This document shows positions 54,079 to 63,490 of a stretch of 64,000 nucleotides of DNA, one piece after another. Location: the NCBI RefSeq assembly GCF_900142125.1, contig NZ_FQZT01000004.1, positions 241,309 through 305,308 of the forward strand, read 5' to 3'. Source of the DNA: Malonomonas rubra DSM 5091. Its GTDB lineage: Bacteria; Desulfobacterota; Desulfuromonadia; Desulfuromonadales; Geopsychrobacteraceae. The position numbers and the translations under genes are program-made. The notes under the pieces are model-generated. The model was not told the origin of the DNA. It made no database searches and saw nothing but the letters and a program-made list of their open reading frames with translations. Position 1 is the first letter of the stretch; each line of letters opens with the position of its first letter.

Positions 54079-55242
54079 CTATTCCCCTTGCAGAATAATC
54101 CTGCGGCTGCAGAGATAGCCGAGCAGGCAGACAATCAGCAACGCAACGAGAAAGCCGTACCAACCGCTTTGCCTGTAAAGCAAGCCAGGAGCAAAGGAAC
54201 CGATGGCGCCCCCGGCGTAGTAGAATGCGACGTAAATGCCGTTGGTTAACCCCCGGTGTTCCTCGCCAGCCAGCTGGTTGATAAGTCCGGATGCCGTGGA
54301 GTGTACAAGAAACATCGCGCCGCAGAACAGGAACATGGTGGCGAACAGCATCCAGATCTGGTTGAACGCCAAACCGAACAGGGTAACGCCGTAGGCAAGC
54401 AGCCCCAGCTGTATTCCCCGTGCTTGACCGCCCAGTTTGCGGCAGATAGCCGGTGCGCCGAGAGAGGTGCAGATACCCATCATGTAACCTGAGTACATCA
54501 GGCCGATTCGCAGCTCATTGGCTTCACTGCTCAATTCGGTCAGGCGGAATGGGATGAAATTCATCATCGCGGCGAAAACGAAGAACAGGCAGAAAATTGC
54601 CAGGTAAAGCGGTAGAAATGCCGGGCGTTGCAAGGTCTGCAGGATGATTTTTGGCGCTGGTCGGTTCAGCTTGAGGTTACCACTGTCCGGTAGAAAAAAT
54701 AGCAGCAGAAAGCCGATCGCCAGACTGATGGCAAGGATGATGAAACTGTAGCGCCAGCCGAACCAGGTGGCGATCAGCCCGGACGCAGCTCGACCGATAA
54801 AACCGCCGAAAATAGTCGCTGCGATGTAGATCGACATACTGCGCTGGATGGTGCTGCTGCTCGATTGCTGCGAGATATAAGTCATCAGGCCGGTTAGGAT
54901 GGCGGGAATCAACAGCCCCTGAAACAGCCGGATGATCATCAACAGTGGGTAGTTGCCGGCCCATGCGAACAGCAGTTCGCTCAGTGCCAAAAGAGGTACG
55001 GCAATTTTCAGTAGCTGGGTTGCTGAGATCGATTCGAGCAGGTAGCCGTACAGCAGGGGGGCGATGGCGAGTGGAATGAAGGTTACCGTGGTTAAACCGG
55101 CGGCGGCTTCACGGCTGATCGTAAAGGTTTGACTGAGGGTCGGTAATAGCGGCTGAGGCGCGTAGAGTGCAGATAAGGCCAGAACGGTGTTGAGCAGAAC
55201 CGGCGTCAGCAGGCGGGCATTGAGCTTGCTTTCAATGCTCAT
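54079..55242 (-). CDS. Major facilitator superfamily transporter
   Basis: A 387-residue twelve-TM carrier with the N-terminal YAPQPLLPTL motif and the general layout of YnfM/YgaY-type drug or metabolite exporters. The substrate cannot be told from sequence. It lies 74 bases upstream of cvfB on the same strand, with a possible separate promoter for cvfB in the gap. Confidence 0.85.
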   Translation of the reverse strand: MSIESKLNARLLTPVLLNTVLALSALYAPQPLLPTLSQTFTISREAAAGLTTVTFIPLAIAPLLYGYLLESISATQLLKIAVPLLALSELLFAWAGNYPLLMIIRLFQGLLIPAILTGLMTYISQQSSSSTIQRSMSIYIAATIFGGFIGRAASGLIATWFGWRYSFIILAISLAIGFLLLFFLPDSGNLKLNRPAPKIILQTLQRPAFLPLYLAIFCLFFVFAAMMNFIPFRLTELSSEANELRIGLMYSGYMMGICTSLGAPAICRKLGGQARGIQLGLLAYGVTLFGLAFNQIWMLFATMFLFCGAMFLVHSTASGLINQLAGEEHRGLTNGIYVAFYYAGGAIGSFAPGLLYRQSGWYGFLVALLIVCLLGYLCSRRIILQGE

Positions 55243-55496
55243 TGTCGGGTTTCCGGTAAAAAACCGCTATTTTCATTCATTTTTTCTAACATTTTGTCAG
55301 CTTTCAACATAGCAACGACTGTACCTGTTAACATTTCTTTATGCTTCTATGCGTTAATGAAGCGAGTGCTGTGATAAAAATGGCCAGATCTCTAACCAGC
55401 CGAAAAAGCTGTCTTTTCCACGGGTGTATATTTTAATGGCAAAAAGGAAGAAAGTCCCAGTTTTCGCTCTTTTCCGTTTCGTCTTTGCCCGTTGTT

Positions 55497-55531
55497 AAAC
55501 AGTTATCCACAAAAGCTGTGGATAACTGTTT
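55497..55531. repeat. Perfect 15-bp inverted repeat containing two opposed DnaA boxes
   Basis: AAACAGTTATCCACA and TGTGGATAACTGTTT are perfect arms around a 5-base centre. Each arm holds an exact DnaA 9-mer (TTATCCACA at 55503-55511; its complement at 55517-55525). The right side (55535-55660) is strongly AT-rich. The surrounding 418-base gap between the MFS gene and pgi has no gene. Weaker DnaA-like 9-mers lie at about 55371 and 55414. On the minus strand the hairpin lacks a long T-tail, so it is a poor terminator for pgi. Confidence 0.75.
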
Positions 55532-55660
55532 TGCTTTGCAAATTAGAATTTCTATCAACCCGAAATAACATAAGATTTCTAGAATAGAGAAAAAAACGGC
55601 AAAGTTAATTTTTTAACGGAAATTTTTACCCTCTCTTTTTATATCTTAAAATTCATATTT

Positions 55661-57310
55661 TTAAAGCTTGTTTTTCTGCTGGCAATAGTAATTGATCAGC
55701 TGGTTGGTTGAAGAATCGTGACTGGCAACCTCCGTCTGGCTATCCAGTTCCGGCAGGATCTTTTTTGCCAGCTGTTTGCCCAGCTCAACCCCCCACTGAT
55801 CAAAAGAGTTCAGGTCCCAGATTGCCCCTTGGGTAAAAATTTTATGCTCGTAACAGGCGATCAGTGCACCGAGGGTTTCCGGGGTCAGTTGACGGAACAG
55901 GAAGCTGCTGCTCGGCCGGTTACCGGGGAAAACTTTGTGTGGTAGCAGTTGCTCGATCCGCTTGGTGGGCAGTCCTTCTCCTTCCATTTCGGCACGGGCT
56001 TCGGCCTCGGTTTTTCCGCTCATCAGCGCTTCGGGTTGAGCGAAGAAGTTTGACAGCAGCAGTTGGTGGTGGTCACCACATGGGTTTTGGCTGATAACCG
56101 GTGCGAGAAAATCGGCCGGGATCAGTTTGGTGCCCTGATGGATCAACTGGTAAAAGGCGTGCTGACCGTTGGTGCCCGGTTCGCCCCAGATGATCGGTCC
56201 CGTTGAGTAGTCGACGGTTTCGCCTGCGATGGTGACTCTTTTGCCGTTGCTTTCCATGTCGCCCTGTTGAAAGTAGGCGGGGAAGCGGTGCAGGTACTGG
56301 TCATAGGGGAGAATGACATGGCTCTCAGCACCCCAGAAATTGTTGTACCAGATGCCGAGCAGGCCCATCAGCACAGGCAGGTTCTGTTCGAAAGGGGCAC
56401 TGCGGAAATGCTCGTCAATTTTGTGCGCACCCGCCAATAATTTCTCAAAATTATCCATCCCCAGGTAAAGCGCGATCGACAGACCGATGGCCGACCAGAG
56501 CGAGTAGCGTCCACCGACCCAATCCCAGAATTCGAACATGTTTTCGGCATCGATACCGAATGCGGTGACTTTCTCGGTGTTGGTCGAAATGGCGACAAAA
56601 TGCTTGGCAATAGCGGTTTCCTCTGCGAAATGCTGGAGCAGCCAGTTGCGTGCCGTGTGTGCATTGGCCAGGGTTTCCTGGGTGGTGAAGGTTTTCGAGG
56701 CGATCAGGAACAGAGTGGTTTCCGGATCAACCATTTTCAGTGTTTCACTGATGTGGGTGCCGTCGACGTTGGAGACGAAATGTGCCCGCAGGTTCGGATG
56801 CCCGTAGGGTTTCATGGCCTCGGTGACCATCAACGGGCCGAGGTCGGATCCGCCGATGCCGATGTTGACGATGTCGCGGATCGGTTTGCCGCTGTGCCCA
56901 AGCCAGTGGCCGTTGCGTACCTGCTCGGTGAAGCTGTGCATTTTCTTCAGCACCGCGTTGACCTGCGGCATTACATCGCTGCCATCGACAATGATCGGTC
57001 GATTACTGCGGTTGCGCAATGCAATGTGCAGCACTGCCCGCTGTTCGGTGGAGTTAATTTTACCACCGCTGAACATCTGCTCGATCTTTTCTTTCAAATC
57101 GCATTGTTCTGCCAGTTCGACCAGTAACTGTATGGTTTTTTCCGTGATCCGGTGCTTGGAGTAATCGAACAGAATGTCGTCAAACTGCAGAGAAAAGTGT
57201 TTGGCGCGATGTGGATCAGCGGCAAACAGTCCGCGCATTTCGGTTGTTTCCATCTCCTGCTGATGTTCGCAGAGTGCCTGCCAGGCAGCTTTTTCCGTTA
57301 ATTTTGGCAT
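55661..57310 (-). CDS. pgi: Glucose-6-phosphate isomerase
   Basis: A 549-residue enzyme of glycolysis and gluconeogenesis. Substrate- and catalysis-related motifs include [36 protein letters not shown] and the C-terminal catalytic Lys in [15 protein letters not shown]. Length matches the long bacterial form. AAAGGA precedes the ATG. It lies 35 bases downstream of the DjlA-like gene. Confidence 0.95.
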   Translation of the reverse strand: MPKLTEKAAWQALCEHQQEMETTEMRGLFAADPHRAKHFSLQFDDILFDYSKHRITEKTIQLLVELAEQCDLKEKIEQMFSGGKINSTEQRAVLHIALRNRSNRPIIVDGSDVMPQVNAVLKKMHSFTEQVRNGHWLGHSGKPIRDIVNIGIGGSDLGPLMVTEAMKPYGHPNLRAHFVSNVDGTHISETLKMVDPETTLFLIASKTFTTQETLANAHTARNWLLQHFAEETAIAKHFVAISTNTEKVTAFGIDAENMFEFWDWVGGRYSLWSAIGLSIALYLGMDNFEKLLAGAHKIDEHFRSAPFEQNLPVLMGLLGIWYNNFWGAESHVILPYDQYLHRFPAYFQQGDMESNGKRVTIAGETVDYSTGPIIWGEPGTNGQHAFYQLIHQGTKLIPADFLAPVISQNPCGDHHQLLLSNFFAQPEALMSGKTEAEARAEMEGEGLPTKRIEQLLPHKVFPGNRPSSSFLFRQLTPETLGALIACYEHKIFTQGAIWDLNSFDQWGVELGKQLAKKILPELDSQTEVASHDSSTNQLINYYCQQKNKL

Positions 57311-57345
57311 TTTTCGTCCTTTTCTCAGGGGAGTTCCGCTGCGGA

Positions 57346-58110
57346 TCAGCCTTTTCGTGCACTCATAATGGCATCATATGACGCATTGATTTCGGCCAGC
57401 TTGTCGTTGGCGAACTTGATGAATTCCGGTGGCAGCCCCTTGCTTTCGATTTTATCCGGATGATACTCGGCAGCTTTTTGCCGATAAGCCTTTTTGATCT
57501 CCGATGTGCTGGCATCGCTGGCAACGCCAAGGGTTTCATAGTGTTTTGCCATGCTGGTGGAGTTGCTGTGATGGCCGACAAAGCGGCTGCGCAGGGACTG
57601 ATAAAGGCTCTCAGACAGGCGGAAAGCGGTTTTTGCCTCGAGCAGCATCGCTTCCTCCTGCGGATGCAGCTCGCCATCAGCCATTGCCACCTGGAACAGA
57701 ATACTCATCATTAAGCCGCACAGCTGCTGGTCATGCGCGAAGTAACTGCCGAACTGACTGGCATAAGCGGAAAAAGGTTCGGCGCTGTCCTTCGCCTGGC
57801 TGAAAACCTTGATGGCGTAGTCACGGGTCTGGGTGTCGAGGCCGAGGGCTTCTTTCGAGATCTTCTCGATGGCGGCAATTTCATTCGGGCAAACGCGTCC
57901 GTCCGCTTTTGCCAGCTTGCCGAACATGGAAAAGGCGGCTGTAAAAAAGATCGCCTGCCGCTGGTAGGATTGATTGGCCCCACCCGGTCCGGGTTGCAGT
58001 TGTTGGCCGCCACCCATGTTGGCACCGATTGCTGCACCGATGACAGCGCCGATCGGACCGGCAATCATTGCCCCGAGCCCGCCGCCGATAATCCCTGATA
58101 TCCATCCCAT
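57346..58110 (-). CDS. DjlA-like TerB/J-domain co-chaperone
   Basis: 254 residues: a Gly-rich hydrophobic N-terminus (about 1-35) that may span the membrane, a TerB-like helical domain (about 50-175; [33 protein letters not shown]) and a C-terminal J domain (about 190-254) with the HPDK motif. It should stimulate DnaK at the membrane, as DjlA does. Confidence 0.88.
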   Translation of the reverse strand: MGWISGIIGGGLGAMIAGPIGAVIGAAIGANMGGGQQLQPGPGGANQSYQRQAIFFTAAFSMFGKLAKADGRVCPNEIAAIEKISKEALGLDTQTRDYAIKVFSQAKDSAEPFSAYASQFGSYFAHDQQLCGLMMSILFQVAMADGELHPQEEAMLLEAKTAFRLSESLYQSLRSRFVGHHSNSTSMAKHYETLGVASDASTSEIKKAYRQKAAEYHPDKIESKGLPPEFIKFANDKLAEINASYDAIMSARKG

Positions 58111-58131
58111 GATAATTTTCCTTTGTCTGGC

Positions 58132-58159
58132 TTGGTGTTTGTTTTCGAACTGCTATAAT
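58132..58159 (+). promoter_or_regulatory. Candidate sigma70 promoter for the acyltransferase gene
   Basis: TTGGTG (58132-58137) and a perfect TATAAT (58154-58159) with a 16-base spacer, about 110 bases before the start codon. A second pair, TTGCCA/TATAGT, at 58204-58230 has a short spacer. Confidence 0.45.
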
Positions 58160-58266
58160 GCGTCAGCCCGGAAGCTGCCGCAAGCTTTTCCCCGTATCCG
58201 ATGTTGCCACGGCGGTTGCTCTGCTATAGTATGCAGCGGGTTATCTTTCAACAAGGAGAGACTGCC

Positions 58267-58905
58267 GTGCAAGTAGCTTTAATCCGCCGCTGGTGGGTGA
58301 TGTTCGTATCGCTCTTTATTATGTTTTATGCCCGCTGCCTCAACCGCTTGCGCGTGGTCGGAGCTGAAAATATCCCGGAGGAGGGCGGGGTGCTGCTGGC
58401 GGCCAATCATATCTCCGGATACGATACCGTTTTTCTTCCTACCGCAGTCTTTTCCCACCATCCCTTCCAGATGGTCTGGGCTCCGGCCAAAGAGGAGCTG
58501 TTCGAGAACAAAATTATCGGCGCGATTTATAGTTCCTGGGGCGCTTTTCCGGTTAAACGGGGCCGTGACGTGCGGGCTGGAAAACATCTGGGGATGCTGC
58601 TGCAGACCGAAAAGGTGATGCTTTTCCCGGAGGGGACGCGCAACAAAGACGGTCAACTGGGGAAAGGCAACCGCGGTGTTGGCAAGCTGATTTACGACCA
58701 TAGGCCGGTCGTGATTCCGACGGCGCTAACCGGGATAAACAGGTGGCGTTTTCCCGGCTTTGGCCAGCGCGGCCGGATCAATTTTGGTGCGCCGCTCGAC
58801 TTCTCCGATCTGCTCGAGCGAGACGACTGCAAAGAGACCCACCTGTTGATCGTCGAGCGGCTGATGGCGGCGATCGCCGCAGGCCTGGCTGCAGACGATC
58901 AGTAG
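58267..58905 (+). CDS. plsC: 1-acyl-sn-glycerol-3-phosphate acyltransferase
   Basis: A 212-residue membrane-associated acyltransferase of phospholipid synthesis. The catalytic H-x4-D (NHISGYD), the FPEGTRNKDG motif and the VIPTALTG block are intact, with a hydrophobic N-terminus. The GTG at 58267 has AAGGAG eight bases upstream; the longer frame to 58201 has no site. The exact lysophospholipid substrate is inferred from family. Confidence 0.9.
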   Translation: MQVALIRRWWVMFVSLFIMFYARCLNRLRVVGAENIPEEGGVLLAANHISGYDTVFLPTAVFSHHPFQMVWAPAKEELFENKIIGAIYSSWGAFPVKRGRDVRAGKHLGMLLQTEKVMLFPEGTRNKDGQLGKGNRGVGKLIYDHRPVVIPTALTGINRWRFPGFGQRGRINFGAPLDFSDLLERDDCKETHLLIVERLMAAIAAGLAADDQ

Positions 58906-58942
58906 TAAAGAAAGAGAATGGTGAGCTGCAGCAGAACCCCGC

Positions 58943-59204
58943 TCACTGATAAAAAACGGTACCCCGTTTTTTTATCCCGGACTTTTTCCAAACAATCAGC
59001 AAGCCAGTGAGCGCCAGCAGCAACAGCGCGCGGGCATAATTTAACGGACCTTCTCGAAGGGGTTGTCGCCGGCAACGTACATCCAGCACGACTCTCACAG
59101 ACATCAAGGCTCTTCCCTTTGATCTGAACTTTTTTGCCTGCACCTGCGAGGCGAGCAGAAGAGTAAAGGTCAGTAGCAGCGGAAGAGTATAGATTCAGTC
59201 TCAC
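58943..59204 (-). pseudogene. Possible small exported membrane protein gene with an early frameshift
   Basis: The frame ending at 58943 encodes a basic stretch and then a C-terminal hydrophobic helix (about 17 residues, then WKKSG). Reading upstream it continues into a convincing signal peptide (LPLLLTFTLLLASQVQA) but meets a stop before any start codon. A GTG at 59204 in another frame would supply the missing N-terminus (MRLNL) if one base near 59187-59192 were extra. It may be a recent pseudogene, a programmed shift, or chance. The rest of the plsC-59349 gap holds only the terminator and promoter listed separately. Confidence 0.3.
58951..58973. terminator. Rho-independent terminator after plsC
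   Basis: AAAAAACGG and CCGTTTTTT pair around a TACC loop with a following T, forming an A/T-flanked short GC stem that can work in both directions. Confidence 0.65.
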
Positions 59205-59286
59205 GCTTTGGCTCTTGTATTGTGTTGATAGAGCGTTTTTAGTGGCTAACTTGCTGATAAATGGAATGAAGTTTAGCCATCACCAG

Positions 59287-59314
59287 TTGAGAAAAATGAA
59301 AAAAACAGTATGAT
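59287..59314 (+). promoter_or_regulatory. Sigma70 promoter for the small protein gene at 59349
   Basis: TTGAGA (59287-59292) and TATGAT (59309-59314) with a 16-base spacer, about 35 bases before the start codon. Confidence 0.55.
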
Positions 59315-59348
59315 TGATATGGTAAGCCCAAATGGAAAGGAGAGGGAC

Positions 59349-59558
59349 ATGGCATTTTTCAGGCGAAGTACGAAAATCAATGTTGTCTACAAGAATGGTG
59401 TGAAAGACCGGATCAGCCCGTCGTTACTGGGAACTTTGATCGATTCCCGGCAGATTGACCAGTTTGAAAGATCGGATGGTTGGGCGAAAGTCGGACTCGA
59501 CCCTATCCGTGGTGCAGGCGGGGTGGGCTACGATGGGGCAGAACGGCGCCTGAACTGA
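59349..59558 (+). CDS. Small soluble protein of unknown function
   Basis: 69 residues starting MAFFRRSTKINVVYKNG, with the GSDGW-like segment RSDGWAKVGLDPIRG and a Gly/Arg-rich end. The ATG at 59349 follows AGGAGAGGG and a good promoter, so it is probably expressed. I recall similar short proteins in Geobacter relatives but know no function. Confidence 0.7.
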   Translation: MAFFRRSTKINVVYKNGVKDRISPSLLGTLIDSRQIDQFERSDGWAKVGLDPIRGAGGVGYDGAERRLN

Positions 59559-59601
59559 GTCCGGTTACCATGAATAAAGCGCTGCCGGCTGCCGGCTGGA
59601 A

Positions 59602-59760
59602 TTACCAGCTGGCACCGGGGCGGGTAATTGGATGTTGATACTTTTTCTTGTTGTCAACCTGAGAACCGAGATAGTGGATGCCAAGAATAATCCCTGCTAC
59701 AACCACCAGCAATATGATTAACAACAGAATGTTTTTAGTCATATCTTTCACGCCTTGCAT
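59602..59760 (-). CDS. Very small single-pass membrane protein
   Basis: 52 residues: a short N-terminus (MQGVKDMTKN), one long hydrophobic helix (about 11-31) and a basic tail (DNKKKYQHPITRPGASW). GGCAGG lies before the ATG at 59760; an internal ATG at 59742 would give 46 residues. No family recognised. It stands alone between two plus-strand genes. Confidence 0.5.
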   Translation of the reverse strand: MQGVKDMTKNILLLIILLVVVAGIILGIHYLGSQVDNKKKYQHPITRPGASW

Positions 59761-59930
59761 ACGATGACCTGCCTTTCTTTTCTCACTTGTCGGCCATCGT
59801 CTTGAATATATTTAGTTTTCAGTAATACTTTAAAACAAAACTATCAATAGTCGCCGTTTTCTTCAAGCCGGATTTTCTAGAATCTGATGTTGCCCGGCAG
59901 CTTGGCCGTGTTGAAATCGGTTTTGCAAAA

Positions 59931-60917
59931 GTGGGTATCCTGATGCCAAGAGGCGAAAAGAAAAGAATTCTGCTAGCCGATGCCGATCTTCTGAGTGCCG
60001 CCACCACTATTGGAGCGCTGAAAGATGATTATCACGTGGTGACGGCCAAATCAGCGGCCGATATTTTAAAGCAGCTGAAAAAACAGCAGATAGATATGCT
60101 GATCATGGAAACTAAGCTGCCCGATATGGATGGTTTTGAGCTTTGCCGCAAGCTGAAGAGCGAGCCGCAAACGAAAGCGCTGCCGGTTGTCTTTCTCACT
60201 TCGGTCAATAAGGTTGCGGCCGAAGAGCAGGGATTTGCGGCCGGTGCTGTCGAATATATCGTCAAGCCCTTCAACGCGCCGACGGTCAAGGCGCGGATCA
60301 GAAATCAGCTCAAGTTGAGTGATGCTATCGCCGAATTACAGCGGCTCAATCAGCTGGCCCTCGATGCCAACCCCAATACCGGCCTGCCTGGCAACACCTG
60401 TATTATCTGTGAACTTCAGCGCTTGGTCGATGGCAACAATCAGAGCGCTGCCGTGATTTATGCGGACCTCGATCATTTCAAAGTCTATAACGATACCTAC
60501 GGCTTCGCTAAAGGTGACGACGTGATCAATTTTACCGCCAATGTCATTCGCGTAACGCTGCAAAGTCATGGCTGCTCCGAGGCTTTTCTCGGACATATCG
60601 GTGGTGATGATTTTGTTGTCATTTTACCGGCGGAAAAACTGGCAGTCGTGAGCGATGAAATTATCCGCCGGATCGAGCAGGGGATTGGTGAGTTTTACAG
60701 CGAAGATGATAGAGCCAAAGGCTTTGTTGTTGCTACTGACCGCGAAGGAAAGAAGCGAAAGCACCCGCTTGTCAGCCTCAGCATGGGAGCCATCGATCTG
60801 AGTAAACGTAACGTGCTGTCGGCGATGGAAATTGCCGATGTCTGTACCGAGACAAAAAAGCTGGCCAAGCAGCGTGCCGGTAGCAATATCGTTGTTGATA
60901 AACGGCGCCCTCGCTGA
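59931..60917 (+). CDS. Receiver-GGDEF protein with altered phosphorylation site
   Basis: 328 residues: receiver domain (about 10-130) and GGDEF domain (about 150-320). In the receiver the phosphoacceptor position reads Glu60 (LIMETKLPDMDG) instead of Asp, which may mimic constant phosphorylation; the conserved Lys (YIVKPF) remains. The GGDEF signature reads GGDDF. Activity is therefore uncertain. It starts at GTG 59931 or ATG 59943, with no strong ribosome site. The TPM lipoprotein gene starts directly after its stop. Confidence 0.87.
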   Translation: MGILMPRGEKKRILLADADLLSAATTIGALKDDYHVVTAKSAADILKQLKKQQIDMLIMETKLPDMDGFELCRKLKSEPQTKALPVVFLTSVNKVAAEEQGFAAGAVEYIVKPFNAPTVKARIRNQLKLSDAIAELQRLNQLALDANPNTGLPGNTCIICELQRLVDGNNQSAAVIYADLDHFKVYNDTYGFAKGDDVINFTANVIRVTLQSHGCSEAFLGHIGGDDFVVILPAEKLAVVSDEIIRRIEQGIGEFYSEDDRAKGFVVATDREGKKRKHPLVSLSMGAIDLSKRNVLSAMEIADVCTETKKLAKQRAGSNIVVDKRRPR

Positions 60918-61913
60918 ATGAAAAGAACATCGATGAAATATACGCTTCTTTTGATTGTGAGTTTGCTGTTGTGCTGTTGCGAGCAGGTGGCGCTCGTGCA
61001 GGACGATGCCGCTCTGCTTTCAGACGCACAACGGCAGCGACTGGAAACATTTCAGACGTTACTGCTGGAAGAACAGGATGTCGAGCTGCACCTGGTGATC
61101 CTCGAACGGGCGGCGGTCGATCTGGACCAAGAGGCGCTCGAACTGTTTGAGCAAAAGCGGATCGGCGGACAGACCTCTGGTGCCCGAGGACTGCTGCTGG
61201 TCGTCGATCCTATCAGTGAACAGGCTCGGATCGAAGTCGGCTATGACCTGGAAGGTGTTTTTCCCGATGGTTTTATCGCCAGCCTGGAATATGACCAGAT
61301 GTTACCTTTTTTTCAATCTGATCGTGTCGGGCATGGTGTTGAGGCATTGACGGAACTACTGGTTGCGCGCCTGCAGGGGGCCTCGGCAGAAACATCCGCG
61401 GCGGCAGGCAAGCATCTGAGCGGCGGGGCCGGTGCGCGGATTGCCACCAGCGGAGAGGTGGAGCAACCGCAGGCTGCACAGCCTGACCGCTACCTGCCGC
61501 AAGCAGATCCCCTGGCAACCCTTGACGCTTACCGGCAATCGCTCCGTGACCGAAGCAAAGATCCCGAACTGGAAATTTACACAGAAGAAACACGCGCATT
61601 TTTCCGCCAATGGCTGGTGACCGATGCCCAGCAGCAGAATGCTTTGCGAGAGCTGGACAAGGTCTGGTCGCTGGCCGATGTACGCGTTAAAGATGCCATG
61701 GCAGTCATCCGGTATCCGGTCAAAGAGCGGCAGGCATCGCCTTACTTTCTTCGCCAAAGCGAATTCGGCTGGCAGCTTGATTTTGCCACCATGACGAAGA
61801 CTGTCGGTTTCAACCATCGCAACCAGTGGCATTTCCGTTCCCGGGAGCATCCCTACATGTTCGCTTTCGCTGATTGGCGCTTTGATAAAAACGGCTTTCC
61901 TCACGCCCGCTAA
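60918..61913 (+). CDS. TPM-domain (YgcG-like) lipoprotein
   Basis: 331 residues. Signal peptide with a lipobox-like LLLCC, then a TPM domain (about 30-150; [32 protein letters not shown]) known from YgcG/TLP18.3, followed by a roughly 180-residue C-terminal region without a recognised domain ([23 protein letters not shown]). It is probably anchored in the outer membrane or periplasm. It is coupled to the receiver-GGDEF gene (TGA-ATG adjacent). Confidence 0.78.
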   Translation: MKRTSMKYTLLLIVSLLLCCCEQVALVQDDAALLSDAQRQRLETFQTLLLEEQDVELHLVILERAAVDLDQEALELFEQKRIGGQTSGARGLLLVVDPISEQARIEVGYDLEGVFPDGFIASLEYDQMLPFFQSDRVGHGVEALTELLVARLQGASAETSAAAGKHLSGGAGARIATSGEVEQPQAAQPDRYLPQADPLATLDAYRQSLRDRSKDPELEIYTEETRAFFRQWLVTDAQQQNALRELDKVWSLADVRVKDAMAVIRYPVKERQASPYFLRQSEFGWQLDFATMTKTVGFNHRNQWHFRSREHPYMFAFADWRFDKNGFPHAR

Positions 61914-61935
61914 AAATCTCGTGGAGTCAAATGCA

Positions 61936-62961
61936 ATGAAGGTCATCGATTTACGCAGTGATACTGTCACTAAACCCAGCCTGGAAATGCGGCGCGCAAT
62001 GGCCGCTGCCGAGGTCGGCGACGATGTTTATGGTGAGGATCCAACAGTCAATCGGCTGGAAGCTTTAACTGCTGAAATGAGCGGAACGGAAGCCGCACTG
62101 TTCGTACCGAGCGGTACTCAGGGTAACCTGCTGGCGCTGCTGGCACACTGTCAGCGGGGTGATGAGTATATCGCCGGGCAGCAGGCTCATAATTATCGCT
62201 ACGAGGCCGGAGGCGCGGCGGTGGTCGGTGGCATTCAACCGCAGCCGCTGGAGTTTTCAGCCGATGGCAGCCTTGACCTGACACTGGTTGAGCAGTTCAT
62301 CAAGCCGGCCGATTCCCATTTCGCCCGCACCCGGCTGCTCAGCCTGGAAAATACCCAGGCGGGCAAAGCGTTGTCACCGCAATACCTGTCTGCGGCGCGT
62401 GAGTTTGCAGACCGCCATCAACTCGGCCTGCATCTGGATGGAGCACGGGCTTTCAACGCCGCTGTCTTTCACAAGCAATCGATAGCAGACGTCGTGCGTC
62501 CTTTTGATACCGCATCGCTTTGCCTTTCCAAGGGGTTGGGTGCGCCGGTCGGCTCAGTGCTATGCGGTAAAAAAGAGCTGCTCGCTGATGCCCGCCGCTG
62601 GCGGAAGATGCTTGGTGGCGGGATGCGTCAGGCCGGGGTGCTGGCTGCTGCTGGAATTTATGCGTTGGAAAAAAATATCGAAGGTTTACAGAGAGACCAT
62701 GAACACGCCGAGCTGCTGGCTGAGAAGCTGAAACAGGTTCCGGGGTTGGCGGTGCGAAGGGAAGAGAACCAGACCAACATGGTGTTTCTTGATATGCCGA
62801 TCGAAACGGCTGAGAAGCTGAAGGCGCACTTGGCAGGAAAACAGATTCATATCGGCACAGGGCAAACAGTGCGGCTGGTGACACATCTCGATTTGTCGAT
62901 GGATGATATCGAACGGGCAGCAAGAGAAATGATCGAATTTTTTGCAAAAGGAAAAAAGTGA
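61936..62961 (+). CDS. ltaE: Low-specificity L-threonine aldolase
   Basis: A 341-residue PLP enzyme that splits threonine or allo-threonine to glycine and acetaldehyde. The N-terminal [23 protein letters not shown] and the Schiff-base Lys in [13 protein letters not shown] are family signatures. GGAG precedes the ATG at 61936. It is 22 bases after the TPM lipoprotein gene. Confidence 0.93.
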   Translation: MKVIDLRSDTVTKPSLEMRRAMAAAEVGDDVYGEDPTVNRLEALTAEMSGTEAALFVPSGTQGNLLALLAHCQRGDEYIAGQQAHNYRYEAGGAAVVGGIQPQPLEFSADGSLDLTLVEQFIKPADSHFARTRLLSLENTQAGKALSPQYLSAAREFADRHQLGLHLDGARAFNAAVFHKQSIADVVRPFDTASLCLSKGLGAPVGSVLCGKKELLADARRWRKMLGGGMRQAGVLAAAGIYALEKNIEGLQRDHEHAELLAEKLKQVPGLAVRREENQTNMVFLDMPIETAEKLKAHLAGKQIHIGTGQTVRLVTHLDLSMDDIERAAREMIEFFAKGKK

Positions 62962-63005
62962 TCAGATTGTTCTTGGGTTTTGCGTTGATTGCCGCTGATT
63001 GTTAG

Positions 63006-63158
63006 ATGATGCTCTCGCAATTTTTTTCAGCACAGTTGTTGTTTGCTCTTTTAGCCGGGATGGCACTTGCCCTAAAACTGGCAACGATGTGGTTTGTTGC
63101 CAAACTTAACAAGAAACATTTCAAGTTATCTGGCCGTTTTGTTTCGGGGACTTCTTAA
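63006..63158 (+). CDS. Possible 50-residue membrane peptide gene
   Basis: MMLSQFFSAQLLFALLAGMA begins a hydrophobic helix, followed by a basic tail (KLNKKHFKLSGRF). No ribosome-binding site is evident, so expression is doubtful. The rest of the 292-base gap between ltaE and the next gene contains only the terminator at 63193-63227. Confidence 0.3.
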   Translation: MMLSQFFSAQLLFALLAGMALALKLATMWFVAKLNKKHFKLSGRFVSGTS

Positions 63159-63192
63159 TTATACGATTTTTTGTTGATTGCGAGAGTTAAAC

Positions 63193-63227
63193 GCGAAAAG
63201 GGCAACCGTTCTGGTTGCCCTTTTCGC
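63193..63227. terminator. Terminator hairpin downstream of the pseudo-receiver locus
   Basis: GCGAAAAGGGCAACC and GGTTGCCCTTTTCGC pair perfectly over 15 bp around a 5-base loop, with the T-run inside the stem on either strand. It likely ends the minus-strand operon. Confidence 0.75.
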
Positions 63228-63253
63228 ATTCGAATTCAGCGAGAGGTTTTCGC

Positions 63254-63490
63254 TTACTTCTGCAGGCTCGATGCCTCAACCGACTTCTTCGAATCCTGCA
63301 TCGCCTTCTTGGTCAAACCAACCAGGTTCATCACGGCAGGAAGAAGCTGCATCACGACCAGCAGGGCACAGAAACCGACGAACAACAGAACCAGAATACC
63401 GCTGGTGTAGGTCTTGGTGGTGTCGGCGGCCATCGCAGGAACGGACATCAGGATCAGGGACAGTGTGGTCAGAATCGATTTTGCGTACAT
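63254..63490 (-). CDS. Nested small exported membrane protein
   Basis: 78 residues from an internal ATG at 63490, with a near-ideal AAAGGAG seven bases upstream. Signal peptide (ending PAMA-AD), one strong TM helix (about 31-56) and a Lys-rich cytoplasmic-type tail (LTKKAMQDSKKS). It shares frame and stop with the pseudo-receiver. The next gene upstream ends in a similar style (GMVKGVLSGKTQVHY), suggesting a series of related small membrane proteins. Confidence 0.7.
   Translation of the reverse strand: MYAKSILTTLSLILMSVPAMAADTTKTYTSGILVLLFVGFCALLVVMQLLPAVMNLVGLTKKAMQDSKKSVEASSLQK

Noticed and set aside
55497..55531. The DnaA-box palindrome as a plain terminator of pgi
   Set aside because: On the minus strand the stem is followed by only three T residues and then mixed sequence, and it lies about 130 bases past the stop.
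58899..59204. A 101-codon minus-strand frame after plsC
   Set aside because: Composition is unlike a real protein; the alternative frame with a signal peptide is more convincing and is listed as a possible broken gene.
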